Assembly (NCBI GenBank): GCA_021157505.1
Contig: JAGGWI010000105.1
Span: forward strand, 1-6,994
DNA length: 6,994 bases
Source: Desulfuromusa sp.
Lineage (GTDB): Bacteria > Desulfobacterota > Desulfuromonadia > Desulfuromonadales > Geopsychrobacteraceae
Direction: 5' to 3'
The notes under the pieces were generated by a model that was given only the letters and a program-made list of their open reading frames with translations, ran no database searches and was not told the origin of the DNA. This document shows, in pieces, positions 1 to 5,736 of the stretch. The position numbers and the translations under genes were made by a program. The stretch's first letter is position 1. Every line of letters begins with the position of its first letter.

Positions 1-159
1 ACTTATTTCTGTCCGCAAACCGCCCTTTTCCGCAATCTCTACGTCAATCTGCACATTTGTTTGTGCGGCGTAAAGTACTACGCCTCCGCTCAAATGTTTG
101 ATTTCCTTGGCCTTGCGAAAAAATGCTGGTTTCCGAATCAGAAACTTGCGTGTTTTCAT
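1..159 (-). CDS. Partial ORF of unknown function (N-terminal 53 codons; runs off the left edge)
   Basis: An open frame begins with ATG at 159-157 and stays open for 53 codons to base 1, so only the N-terminus is visible. The first part is very basic (many Lys and Arg) with no signal peptide or membrane segment. Residues about 25-41 read GGVVLYAAQTNVQIDVE, which faintly recalls the opening strand pair of RhuM-type virulence-associated proteins (LY..DG...I.V). The expected following VWLTQ-like motif is missing in this frame, although the DNA near bases 8-22 could give VWRTE after a one-base change. That raises a possible frameshift, but it is speculation. There is no strong Shine-Dalgarno sequence; a 6-bp hairpin lies just upstream. 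It follows moeA on the same strand after 76 bases. It could be a real gene, a broken gene or a chance ORF. Confidence 0.35.
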   Translation of the reverse strand, partial: MKTRKFLIRKPAFFRKAKEIKHLSGGVVLYAAQTNVQIDVEIAEKGGLRTEIS

Positions 160-164
160 CCAAA

Positions 165-180
165 GTTTCCAAGAGGAAAC
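165..180. repeat. Small perfect inverted repeat upstream of the left-edge ORF
   Basis: GTTTCC (165-170) and GGAAAC (175-180) are exact inverted copies separated by a 4-base loop. The hairpin lies five bases upstream of the ATG of the left-edge ORF and downstream of moeA. It has no adjacent T-run on the minus strand, so it is not a typical terminator. It may be chance, or it may fold over the translation start of that ORF. Confidence 0.3.
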
Positions 181-208
181 TAACTTATTTCGGGGGATTC
201 TACGTTTA

Positions 209-247
209 TTGGGTTATTTCTTCAATATAAAATTCTCAATAACCCAA
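209..247 (-). terminator. Inverted repeat spanning the end of moeA, possible weak terminator
   Basis: TTGGGTTATT (209-218) and AATAACCCAA (238-247) form a perfect 10-bp inverted repeat with a 19-base loop. The moeA-proximal arm contains the last two sense codons and overlaps the TGA stop (236-238). The stem is A/T-rich and no clear T-run follows it on the minus strand, so classical intrinsic termination is uncertain. It may instead protect the 3' end of the message. Confidence 0.4.
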
Positions 248-1453
248 AACAGTTGAAGCTCCAAAGAGGTGGACATCAATTTTTTCCCCAGCGGCAAAAA
301 AATCACGCTCTGCTGCCAGCAGGGCAATACCTTGAGCATTCACCAGGGTACGCAGAATTCCGGTATTCTGATCACCCGCACTACTGACTATCAGCTCCCC
401 ATCCTGATTGATCTGTAGAGCGACGCGTAAGATCTGTAGCCGCCCCGGTTTTTTCTTGAGCGGTTCACTCAAGGTGGCACGGTACAGGGTTCTGAGGACG
501 CTGTGATGCCCCATCATTTTCAGCAGCGCCGGACGAACAAATTCTTCAAAAGTCAGTAGTGTTGAAACGGGATTGCCGGGGAGGGAGAAAACCGGCGTAT
601 TATCATGCATCCCAAAAGCAGTTGGATGTCCCGGTTTAATCTTTATTTTCCAGAAGATCTCCCGCATCCCGAACTCTTCCAGAACCTCACGAACCAGATC
701 ACGATCTCCGGCTGAAACCCCGGCGGAGGTGACAAGAACATCGGCTTGAAGCCCTTGTTTAATTTTTTCACGCAGATCAGGCAAGTTATCACGAGCAATG
801 CCAAGGGTGATCGGAGTGGCGCCAATTTCTCGAACTGCGGCAGCTAATGACGGGGAATTACTGTTGACAATTCCACCGCTGAAATGAGGTTCATCCATTT
901 CCTGTAATTCATCCCCGGTCGCAAGGATGGCAACCCGGGCGCGGCGGCGAACCGAAACAGTTGCCAGGCGCAACGAGGCCAGCAGACTGATCTCTGCTGG
1001 TCGCAATAATGTTCCGGCTGAAATAATCTGGTCACCAGGGCGGATATCTTCACCCGCCCAGCGGATATGATCTCCCTTTTTCACCAATCGCAGAATGGTT
1101 ATTTGGTCTTCCTCTTCCTTGCAGTCTTCGAACGGAATCACCGCGTCTGCCCCGGCTGGAATCGGAGCCCCGGTCATCACCCTGACCACGGTTCCCAACT
1201 TGACTGGACTGGAGGCTGTTTCTCCTGCCGGAAGGTATCCCACCACCGGAAGAACGGTTCCAGGAATGCAATCCTCTACGTGGACAGCATAGCCATCCAT
1301 CGCTGAGTTATTAAATGCTGGTAGCGATTGACTGGCGACAATATCTTCCGCGATAGCTCGCCCTGCGGCATCAAGGAGCGGAACAGTTTCAATCGCAAGG
1401 GTGGGAACAGTGTCAAGTATCTGCTGACGAGCTTGATAAAATGAGATTGGCAT
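236..1453 (-). CDS. moeA: Molybdopterin molybdotransferase MoeA
   Basis: MoeA ligates molybdate to adenylated molybdopterin, releasing AMP, in the last cytoplasmic step of molybdenum cofactor synthesis. The 405-residue length matches the family (about 400). Visible motifs are NSAMDGYA at 49-56, MTGAPIPAGADAV at 93-105, the MoaB/MogA-like core with TGDE at 179-182, IVNSNS at 195-200, the pterin-site loop SAGVSAGD at 243-250, two lysines in KIKIKPG at 269-275, and LPGNPVS at 291-297. A C-terminal domain IV follows. The pterin loop has Ala where GGVSVGD is usual; the Asp is kept. The ATG at 1451-1453 has a GGAAAG-type Shine-Dalgarno about eight bases upstream. The gene lies downstream of uvrB on the same strand, but a 194-base gap with a palindromic element makes cotranscription uncertain. 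No other cofactor synthesis gene is in view. Confidence 0.96.
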   Translation of the reverse strand: MPISFYQARQQILDTVPTLAIETVPLLDAAGRAIAEDIVASQSLPAFNNSAMDGYAVHVEDCIPGTVLPVVGYLPAGETASSPVKLGTVVRVMTGAPIPAGADAVIPFEDCKEEEDQITILRLVKKGDHIRWAGEDIRPGDQIISAGTLLRPAEISLLASLRLATVSVRRRARVAILATGDELQEMDEPHFSGGIVNSNSPSLAAAVREIGATPITLGIARDNLPDLREKIKQGLQADVLVTSAGVSAGDRDLVREVLEEFGMREIFWKIKIKPGHPTAFGMHDNTPVFSLPGNPVSTLLTFEEFVRPALLKMMGHHSVLRTLYRATLSEPLKKKPGRLQILRVALQINQDGELIVSSAGDQNTGILRTLVNAQGIALLAAERDFFAAGEKIDVHLFGASTVLGY

Positions 1454-1489
1454 ATTGACTTTCCGTTAAAGGTTCGGTTGTTGAGTGTA

Positions 1490-1584
1490 CAGAGAAAGGT
1501 AAATCCCCCTCAATCCCCCTTTGTTAAAGAGGGAAGTTATCGTTCTCCCCTTTAATAAAGGGGAGTTAGAGGGGATTTTCTCTG
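1490..1584. repeat. Palindromic MITE-like element between moeA and uvrB
   Basis: This 95-base block is built from nested inverted repeats. The outer arms CAGAGAAA (1490-1497) and TTTCTCTG (1577-1584) pair exactly. Next come AAATCCCC (1501-1508) and GGGGATTT (1571-1578), which overlap the outer right arm by two bases because of a small bulge. Inside are two side-by-side hairpins: an imperfect one at about 1515-1533 (CCCCCTTT / AAAGAGGG) and a perfect 9-bp one at 1545-1565 (CTCCCCTTT, AAT, AAAGGGGAG). No ORF or transposase lies within it and no clear target-site duplication is seen. The runs of CCCCCTTT and AAAGGGGG resemble small dispersed palindromic repeats common in bacterial intergenic DNA; that family link is from memory. 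Transcribed from uvrB, it could fold into a cloverleaf that stabilises or terminates the message. Confidence 0.65.
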
Positions 1585-1641
1585 CGACCTCTGTGTGAGG
1601 CTGATTTTGATCTCCCGTTGTTTATCATAAAATTGTTACGT

Positions 1642-1658
1642 CGTTGCTTACCGCAACG
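1642..1658 (-). terminator. Hairpin over the uvrB stop codon, possible weak terminator
   Basis: CGTTGC (1642-1647) and GCAACG (1653-1658) are exact inverted copies around a 5-base loop that contains the uvrB TAA stop (1648-1650). On the minus strand the stem is followed after a few bases by AATTTTAT, a poor T-run. It is short, so it may be coincidental. Any real termination might rely on the larger palindrome at 1490-1584. Confidence 0.25.
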
Positions 1659-3642
1659 CCAACTCCCGCTTTTCGAGTATCAGCATCTGATCACGTATTT
1701 CTGCCGCTTGTTCAAAATCAAGATCGGCTGCAGCCTTAAGCATCCCCTTTTTGAGTTCTTCAATCTTCTTTTTCAGATCCCCCAGATTGGAGTATTCTGC
1801 TGCAGCTTCAGCGACCAATGCCATCTCGCCATAATCCTTTTCTGAAAGATCGTCCAAGATTGAGCGCAGCGATTTCTTAATCGATTGCGGAATAATACCA
1901 TGTTCCTTATTGTGAGCCAGTTGCTTGGTCCGGCGCCGCTCTGTTTCATCAAGACAGGCCTGCATTGATTTAGTGATCTTGTCAGCATACATGATCACCC
2001 GGCCATCAACATTGCGGGCGGTACGACCACAGGTCTGAATCAATGAACGGGCCGACCGGAGAAAGCCTTCCTTGTCGGCATCAAGAATGGTGACCAGTGC
2101 AACCTCGGGAATGTCGAGCCCTTCACGCAGCAGGTTGATCCCGACCAGCACATCAAACTCCCCTTCCCGCAGCGCGCGGATAATCTGCACCCGTTCCAGA
2201 GTATCAATATCGGAATGTAGGTAATTGACGCGGATATTCAATTCCTGCAAGTAACTGGTGAGATCTTCAGCCATCCGCTTGGTCAATGTGGTGACCAGCA
2301 CCCGCGCATTTTTTTTGACGGTGATACGGATTTCTTCTATCAGATCATCAACCTGCTCGGTGGCCGGGCGGATTTCAATCGGCGGGTCAACCAGACCGGT
2401 GGGGCGGATAACCTGTTCAACAAAAACACCGTGAGCCTTTTCCATTTCGTAATCGGCGGGAGTAGCAGAAACGTAGACCGTCTGTGGTTGGCGTTTGACA
2501 AATTCTTCAAACATCAGCGGGCGGTTGTCGAGTGCGGAGGGAAGGCGAAAACCATAGTTGACCAGAGTCTCCTTGCGGGAGCGGTCACCTCGATACATCC
2601 CCCCGACCTGACTGACACTGACATGACTTTCATCAATAAACATCAGAGCATTGTCAGGAAGATAAGAAAACAGGGTCGATGGCGGTTCGCCAACCTGGCG
2701 GCGGTCAAGAAAACGAGAATAGTTTTCGATTCCCTGGCAGTAACCCATCTCTTCAATCATCTCGATATCGAACAGGGTTCGTTGTTCGATCCGCTGCGCT
2801 TCCAGCAACATATTACGTTCCTGAAAATACTGAATTCGCTGCTGCAGTTCATCCTGAATTTCACCAATCGCCCGTTTCAGAGTTGGTTTGGTGGCAACGT
2901 AATGGCTGGCGGGAAAGATTGCGGTACGATCAAGGCGGTCAATCACCTTGCCTCGCAGGGGATCAATCTCGCTGATGGTCTCAATTTCATCACCAAAAAA
3001 TTCAATCCGCAGCGCCCGTTTTTCCTCATAAGCGGGGAAAATTTCAACACTGTCACCGCGAACCCGGAAGGTGCCACGATGGAAATCGATATCATTACGT
3101 TCATACTGAATTTCAATCAGATTATGGAGAAATTTATTCCGGTCCAGCTCCATCCCGGTGTGCAGGTTAACCAGCATCCCAGCATAAGCCTCTGGAGAAC
3201 CAAGCCCATAGATACAACTGACCGAAGCAACAATCAGGACATCGCGGCGGGACAAAAGGGAACGGGTGGCACTGTGGCGTAATTTATCAATCTCTTCGTT
3301 GATTGAGCTGTCTTTATCAATAAAGGTATCCGTCGAAGGGACATAGGCTTCCGGCTGGTAATAATCGTAGTAGCTGACAAAATATTCGACGGCATTATCC
3401 GGGAATAACTCCTTGAATTCCCCATAAAGCTGTGCTGCCAGGGTCTTATTGTGAGCCAGAACCAGAGTTGGACGCTGCAACTGATTGACCACATTGGCCA
3501 TGGTGAAAGTTTTTCCCGAGCCGGTCACCCCGAGCAACACCTGATGACGATCGCCCCGGTCTAATCCTTCCACCAGCTCTTTGATCGCCTGGGGTTGATC
3601 ACCGCAGGGTTGATAGTCAGATTGCAATCTAAATTGAGCCAT
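1648..3642 (-). CDS. uvrB: Excinuclease ABC subunit B (UvrB)
   Basis: UvrB is the damage-verifying helicase-like subunit of UvrABC nucleotide excision repair. It is loaded on DNA by UvrA, then recruits UvrC for the dual incision. The 664-residue protein is close to the usual 660-675 length. Visible in order are a Walker A GVTGSGKT at 38-45, the damage-probing beta-hairpin beginning YYDYYQPEAYVP at 91-102, a DEAD-box-type FIDESH motif near residue 335, the C-terminal helicase half with VLVGINLLREGLDIPEVALV and a QTCGRTAR motif, and a C-terminal UVR motif (about 625-660) that contacts UvrC. All expected motifs are present, so it should be functional. The ATG at 3640-3642 is preceded by a modest GGATAAG Shine-Dalgarno. 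The upstream region is filled with repeats. I see no full LexA box, only a weak CTGTATATACTG stretch at 3805-3816, so SOS control is not shown. Confidence 0.98.
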   Translation of the reverse strand: MAQFRLQSDYQPCGDQPQAIKELVEGLDRGDRHQVLLGVTGSGKTFTMANVVNQLQRPTLVLAHNKTLAAQLYGEFKELFPDNAVEYFVSYYDYYQPEAYVPSTDTFIDKDSSINEEIDKLRHSATRSLLSRRDVLIVASVSCIYGLGSPEAYAGMLVNLHTGMELDRNKFLHNLIEIQYERNDIDFHRGTFRVRGDSVEIFPAYEEKRALRIEFFGDEIETISEIDPLRGKVIDRLDRTAIFPASHYVATKPTLKRAIGEIQDELQQRIQYFQERNMLLEAQRIEQRTLFDIEMIEEMGYCQGIENYSRFLDRRQVGEPPSTLFSYLPDNALMFIDESHVSVSQVGGMYRGDRSRKETLVNYGFRLPSALDNRPLMFEEFVKRQPQTVYVSATPADYEMEKAHGVFVEQVIRPTGLVDPPIEIRPATEQVDDLIEEIRITVKKNARVLVTTLTKRMAEDLTSYLQELNIRVNYLHSDIDTLERVQIIRALREGEFDVLVGINLLREGLDIPEVALVTILDADKEGFLRSARSLIQTCGRTARNVDGRVIMYADKITKSMQACLDETERRRTKQLAHNKEHGIIPQSIKKSLRSILDDLSEKDYGEMALVAEAAAEYSNLGDLKKKIEELKKGMLKAAADLDFEQAAEIRDQMLILEKRELALR

Positions 3643-3688
3643 TTTTTCTTATCCAATAATTAAATACGCAGCTGTTCGGCATTAAGTC

Positions 3689-3802
3689 GGGAGACAGATT
3701 GAATTTTTTACTGATCTCAGGGGACTGAACTTTTTTTGTGGTTTAGTACGAAAATTATTCTGTCCCCGGTATTAAAACAACGAAAAATAAAATCAGTCCC
3801 CT
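3689..3802. repeat. Four-copy GGGGACWGA repeat element in two orientations
   Basis: Four related cores lie here. Two are forward: GGGAGACAGA (3689-3698, degenerate) and GGGGACTGA (3720-3728), each followed by a T-rich tract. Two are inverted: TCTGTCCCC (3759-3767) and TCAGTCCCC (3793-3801), each preceded by an ACGAAAA plus A-rich tract (from 3748 and 3780). The second and fourth copies form a perfect 10-bp inverted repeat, AGGGGACTGA (3719-3728) with TCAGTCCCCT (3793-3802). The first and third also pair, with one mismatch or indel. Similar GGGGACAGA/T-rich sequences in other genomes are, from memory, found near REP-associated tyrosine transposases. No such transposase is in this window. Confidence 0.6.
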
Positions 3803-3885
3803 CCCTGTATATACTGTTGCATCATGGTTCAATTTCCGACAATGCTGAAATAATCATAAAAAGTTACCAAACCTGATAATCTTGA

Positions 3886-3914
3886 TTGACACAAATCATT
3901 TAGAAGTTCAATAT
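3886..3914 (+). promoter_or_regulatory. Candidate sigma-70 promoter for the yitT-like gene
   Basis: A perfect -35 hexamer TTGACA (3886-3891) is followed after 17 bases by a weak -10 hexamer CAATAT (3909-3914). It lies about 60 bases upstream of the start codon at 3975 in A/T-rich DNA. The -35 box and spacing are good, but the -10 box matches only half of the consensus. Confidence 0.4.
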
Positions 3915-3962
3915 CCCGCTTCTTTTGCCTCAGAGTAAGTGAGTTTATAACGTTTAGTTGTA

Positions 3963-3966
3963 GGAG
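3963..3966 (+). promoter_or_regulatory. Ribosome binding site of the yitT-like gene
   Basis: GGAG, in the context TAGGAGAA, lies eight bases before the ATG at 3975. It supports that start over later in-frame methionines. Confidence 0.7.
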
Positions 3967-3974
3967 AATAAGAT

Positions 3975-4838
3975 ATGCCCGATAAAAAAGGCAAATTTGT
4001 TTATTCGGTTTTTTGGAACTGCGGACTGATAATCGTTGGCACTTTGATTCAAACGGTTGTTCTCAAAGGAATTGCAGCACCGCAGCAGTTTATTCCCGGC
4101 GGTCTGTTCGGTATAGCTTCACTGATCCACTATCAAACCAATTGGCTGAATCCGGGGTTCCTTTATCTGGGCCTGAATATCCCGATGTTTGTTCTTGGCT
4201 ATCTGTTCGTATCGCGGCGTTTTCTTTGGTACAGCGCACTGGCGATGCTGACAGTTTCAATATCGTATCAGTTTATCAACATCCCGATCCAGATAGATAA
4301 TCAACTTTATGCTGCTATTGTTTTCGGTGCTGTTTTTGGTATTGGCAGCGGTACTGTTCTGCGCTCATTGGGATCAAACGGTGGTGCCGATGTCCTGGCG
4401 ATTATTCTGTATCAGAAATATAATCTCGGGGTCGGCAAGTTCTCCTTCGGCTTTAATTTAATCCTCTATCTGGTCTGTTTTTTCTCGATGCCTGCCGATC
4501 TGGTGATTGCATCAATGATAGCGATTTTTATCGCGGCGCAGACAATCGATTATACCTTGTCGTTGTTCAGCCAGCGCAAGCTGGTTTTTGTCATCTCGCC
4601 GCAGGCAGAAGAGATCGCTGATCAACTGATGAAGCACTTGAAAATTGGGACAACGATGGTGCCAGCAGTTGGAGCCTATCACCGGGAAGCGAAAACGGTC
4701 TTGATGGTAGTCATCAACAATATTCAGCTCAAACGTCTGGAAGAGATTGTATTTACCGTAGATGAGCACGCACTGTTTATTGTTGAGAATACCTTTAACG
4801 TGCTGGGCTCGACATTTTCAAAGCGGAAGCTCTATTGA
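3975..4838 (+). CDS. YitT family membrane protein (DUF161 + DUF2179)
   Basis: This 287-residue protein has an N-terminal hydrophobic part (about residues 10-195) with five to seven predicted membrane segments. A soluble C-terminal domain of about 85 residues follows. Family-type motifs are PGGLFGIASLI at 41-51, the glycine-rich segment GAVFGIGSGTVLRSLGSNGG at 118-137 followed by AD, and VGKFSFGFN at 153-161. The C-terminal part (VFVISPQAEEIADQLM onward) matches the DUF2179 domain often found in this family, which adopts a PII-like or ACT-like fold. Members are inner-membrane proteins of poorly defined function, and transport is only assumed. It is the only plus-strand gene, has its own promoter candidate, and ends 15 bases from the convergent M23 gene without an obvious terminator. 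Family assignment is firm; substrate is unknown. Confidence 0.9.
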   Translation: MPDKKGKFVYSVFWNCGLIIVGTLIQTVVLKGIAAPQQFIPGGLFGIASLIHYQTNWLNPGFLYLGLNIPMFVLGYLFVSRRFLWYSALAMLTVSISYQFINIPIQIDNQLYAAIVFGAVFGIGSGTVLRSLGSNGGADVLAIILYQKYNLGVGKFSFGFNLILYLVCFFSMPADLVIASMIAIFIAAQTIDYTLSLFSQRKLVFVISPQAEEIADQLMKHLKIGTTMVPAVGAYHREAKTVLMVVINNIQLKRLEEIVFTVDEHALFIVENTFNVLGSTFSKRKLY

Positions 4839-4853
4839 CTCCGGGGGTCTTCC

Positions 4854-5702
4854 CTACGATTTACTCCGTGGTGATGCAACTTTTTTCGGCATCGGTCCCA
4901 CCAGTAGTGCTGGATCAAGACGCTGATCAAACCAGTTGATCCGCCAATCCAAGTGTGGACCGGTGACTCTTCCGGACGCTCCAACTGTCGCAATGATCTG
5001 TCCCTGAACTACTGGATCCCCCACTTTGACCAGAATCTTATGCAGATGGAGGAAGCTGGAAGAGAGCCCATAGCCATGGTCAACGATTAGAGTTCCACCC
5101 GAATAGAACATCTCTTCGTGAACCATGGTGACCAGACCGCCCGCAGGAGCCTTTACCGGTGTACCTGTCGGAGCGGCGATATCGATCCCGAAATGGGGTC
5201 GGCGTGGTTCACCATTCAAAACCCGCTGGCTGCCGTAGATTCCACTGATCCGACCGATCACCGGCCAGATAAAAGTTTCCTGAAAATTGAGCCGCTCAAT
5301 CTCTTGCTGCCGAGCTTTGGCAACTTGCTGCGCTTCTTGCCCGATTCGCCGCAGATCGTCTTCACTCGGGTTCATCATCCGCTTGCTGATACCATTAATT
5401 TTCTGAATATCGTATCTACGCTGCTTCAACCTGAAGCTATGAACATGAGTTGTGCCATCAGGATCAATCAGGGTCAGAGTTTGCTGCAGTGGCACATCGC
5501 GTCCAAACCCGAGAATAAAGGATCCATCCGGAGTAACTTTTAACTGCCGGTCGGCGTAAAAAACCTCCTCACCTGGATCAACATGACCACGCAGCAAACC
5601 ACTCTGCATCGGCGAACCTTGCAGTTGCAATTCAGCAAAACTGGAGGTGGGAACAACGAAAAACAAGACAATAAACAAAATGTTCAGAAGGTAATATTTC
5701 AC
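4854..5702 (-). CDS. Secreted M23 family metallopeptidase (peptidoglycan endopeptidase-like)
   Basis: This 282-residue protein starts with a signal peptide: Lys2, a long hydrophobic core and a likely cleavage after SFA at 23. An N-terminal beta domain of the M23_N type follows (about 24-95), then a charged helical linker (about 105-140) and a LytM/M23 zinc peptidase domain (about 145-270). M23 enzymes cut peptide cross-bridges of peptidoglycan in the periplasm. Visible active-site parts are HFGID (H170, D174), H219 in FLHLHK and GPHLDW (H250, D252). The usual third zinc ligand is the second His of HxH; here it is Asp252 (bases 4947-4949). This may be a subfamily feature with Asp as ligand, or it may weaken activity. 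The GTG start at 5700-5702 is supported by AGGA seven bases upstream and an immediate signal peptide. It is probably cotranscribed with the DUF748 gene, which ends 34 bases upstream. Confidence 0.93.
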   Translation of the reverse strand: MKYYLLNILFIVLFFVVPTSSFAELQLQGSPMQSGLLRGHVDPGEEVFYADRQLKVTPDGSFILGFGRDVPLQQTLTLIDPDGTTHVHSFRLKQRRYDIQKINGISKRMMNPSEDDLRRIGQEAQQVAKARQQEIERLNFQETFIWPVIGRISGIYGSQRVLNGEPRRPHFGIDIAAPTGTPVKAPAGGLVTMVHEEMFYSGGTLIVDHGYGLSSSFLHLHKILVKVGDPVVQGQIIATVGASGRVTGPHLDWRINWFDQRLDPALLVGPMPKKVASPRSKS

Positions 5703-5709
5703 TTTTAAA

Positions 5710-5713
5710 TCCT
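5710..5713 (-). promoter_or_regulatory. Ribosome binding site fixing the GTG start of the M23 gene
   Basis: On the minus strand AGGA (5713-5710) is followed by seven A/T bases and then GTG at 5702-5700. No in-frame ATG occurs near the start of the signal peptide, so the GTG is the likely start. Confidence 0.65.
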
Positions 5714-5736
5714 ACTTGGGAGAATCCACCTCACCC

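Larger units (their letters stand above)
3643..3974. other. Divergent intergenic region between uvrB and the yitT-like gene
   Basis: This 332-base gap is A/T-rich and contains no convincing gene. The uvrB-proximal half is occupied by the four-copy repeat at 3689-3802. The right half carries a near-palindrome CTGTATATACTG (3805-3816) and then the candidate promoter and ribosome binding site for the plus-strand gene. A clear uvrB promoter was not found: TTTAAT on the minus strand (3664-3659) could serve as a -10 box, but no good -35 box lies at the right distance. Confidence 0.6.

Noticed and set aside
1..191. Nine-base direct repeat ACTTATTTC at 1-9 and 183-191, considered as a target-site duplication
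   Set aside because: The sequence is simple and A/T-rich, there are no inverted ends at the borders, and the left copy is at the window edge, so chance is the better explanation.
236..1453. MoeA pterin loop variant SAGVSAGD as a sign of altered function
   Set aside because: The key Asp and the other motifs are intact, and small-residue changes at these positions are likely tolerated within the family.
2431..3282. A 283-codon open frame on the plus strand opposite uvrB
   Set aside because: It is fully antisense to a well-conserved uvrB, shows no recognisable domain and has no ribosome binding site. Long antisense frames are common opposite conserved genes with this codon use.
3824..3853. Short nine-codon ORF upstream of the yitT-like gene, considered as a leader peptide
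   Set aside because: It has no ribosome binding site, lies upstream of the candidate promoter and shows no codon run suggesting attenuation.
4826..4855. Possible bidirectional terminator between the convergent yitT-like and M23 genes
   Set aside because: Only a weak GGAAG/CTTCC pairing with a poor interior and no T-run on either strand can be found.
5118..5543. A 141-codon plus-strand frame opposite the M23 peptidase gene
   Set aside because: The minus-strand frame has a signal peptide and peptidase motifs; the plus-strand product resembles nothing and is a shadow.
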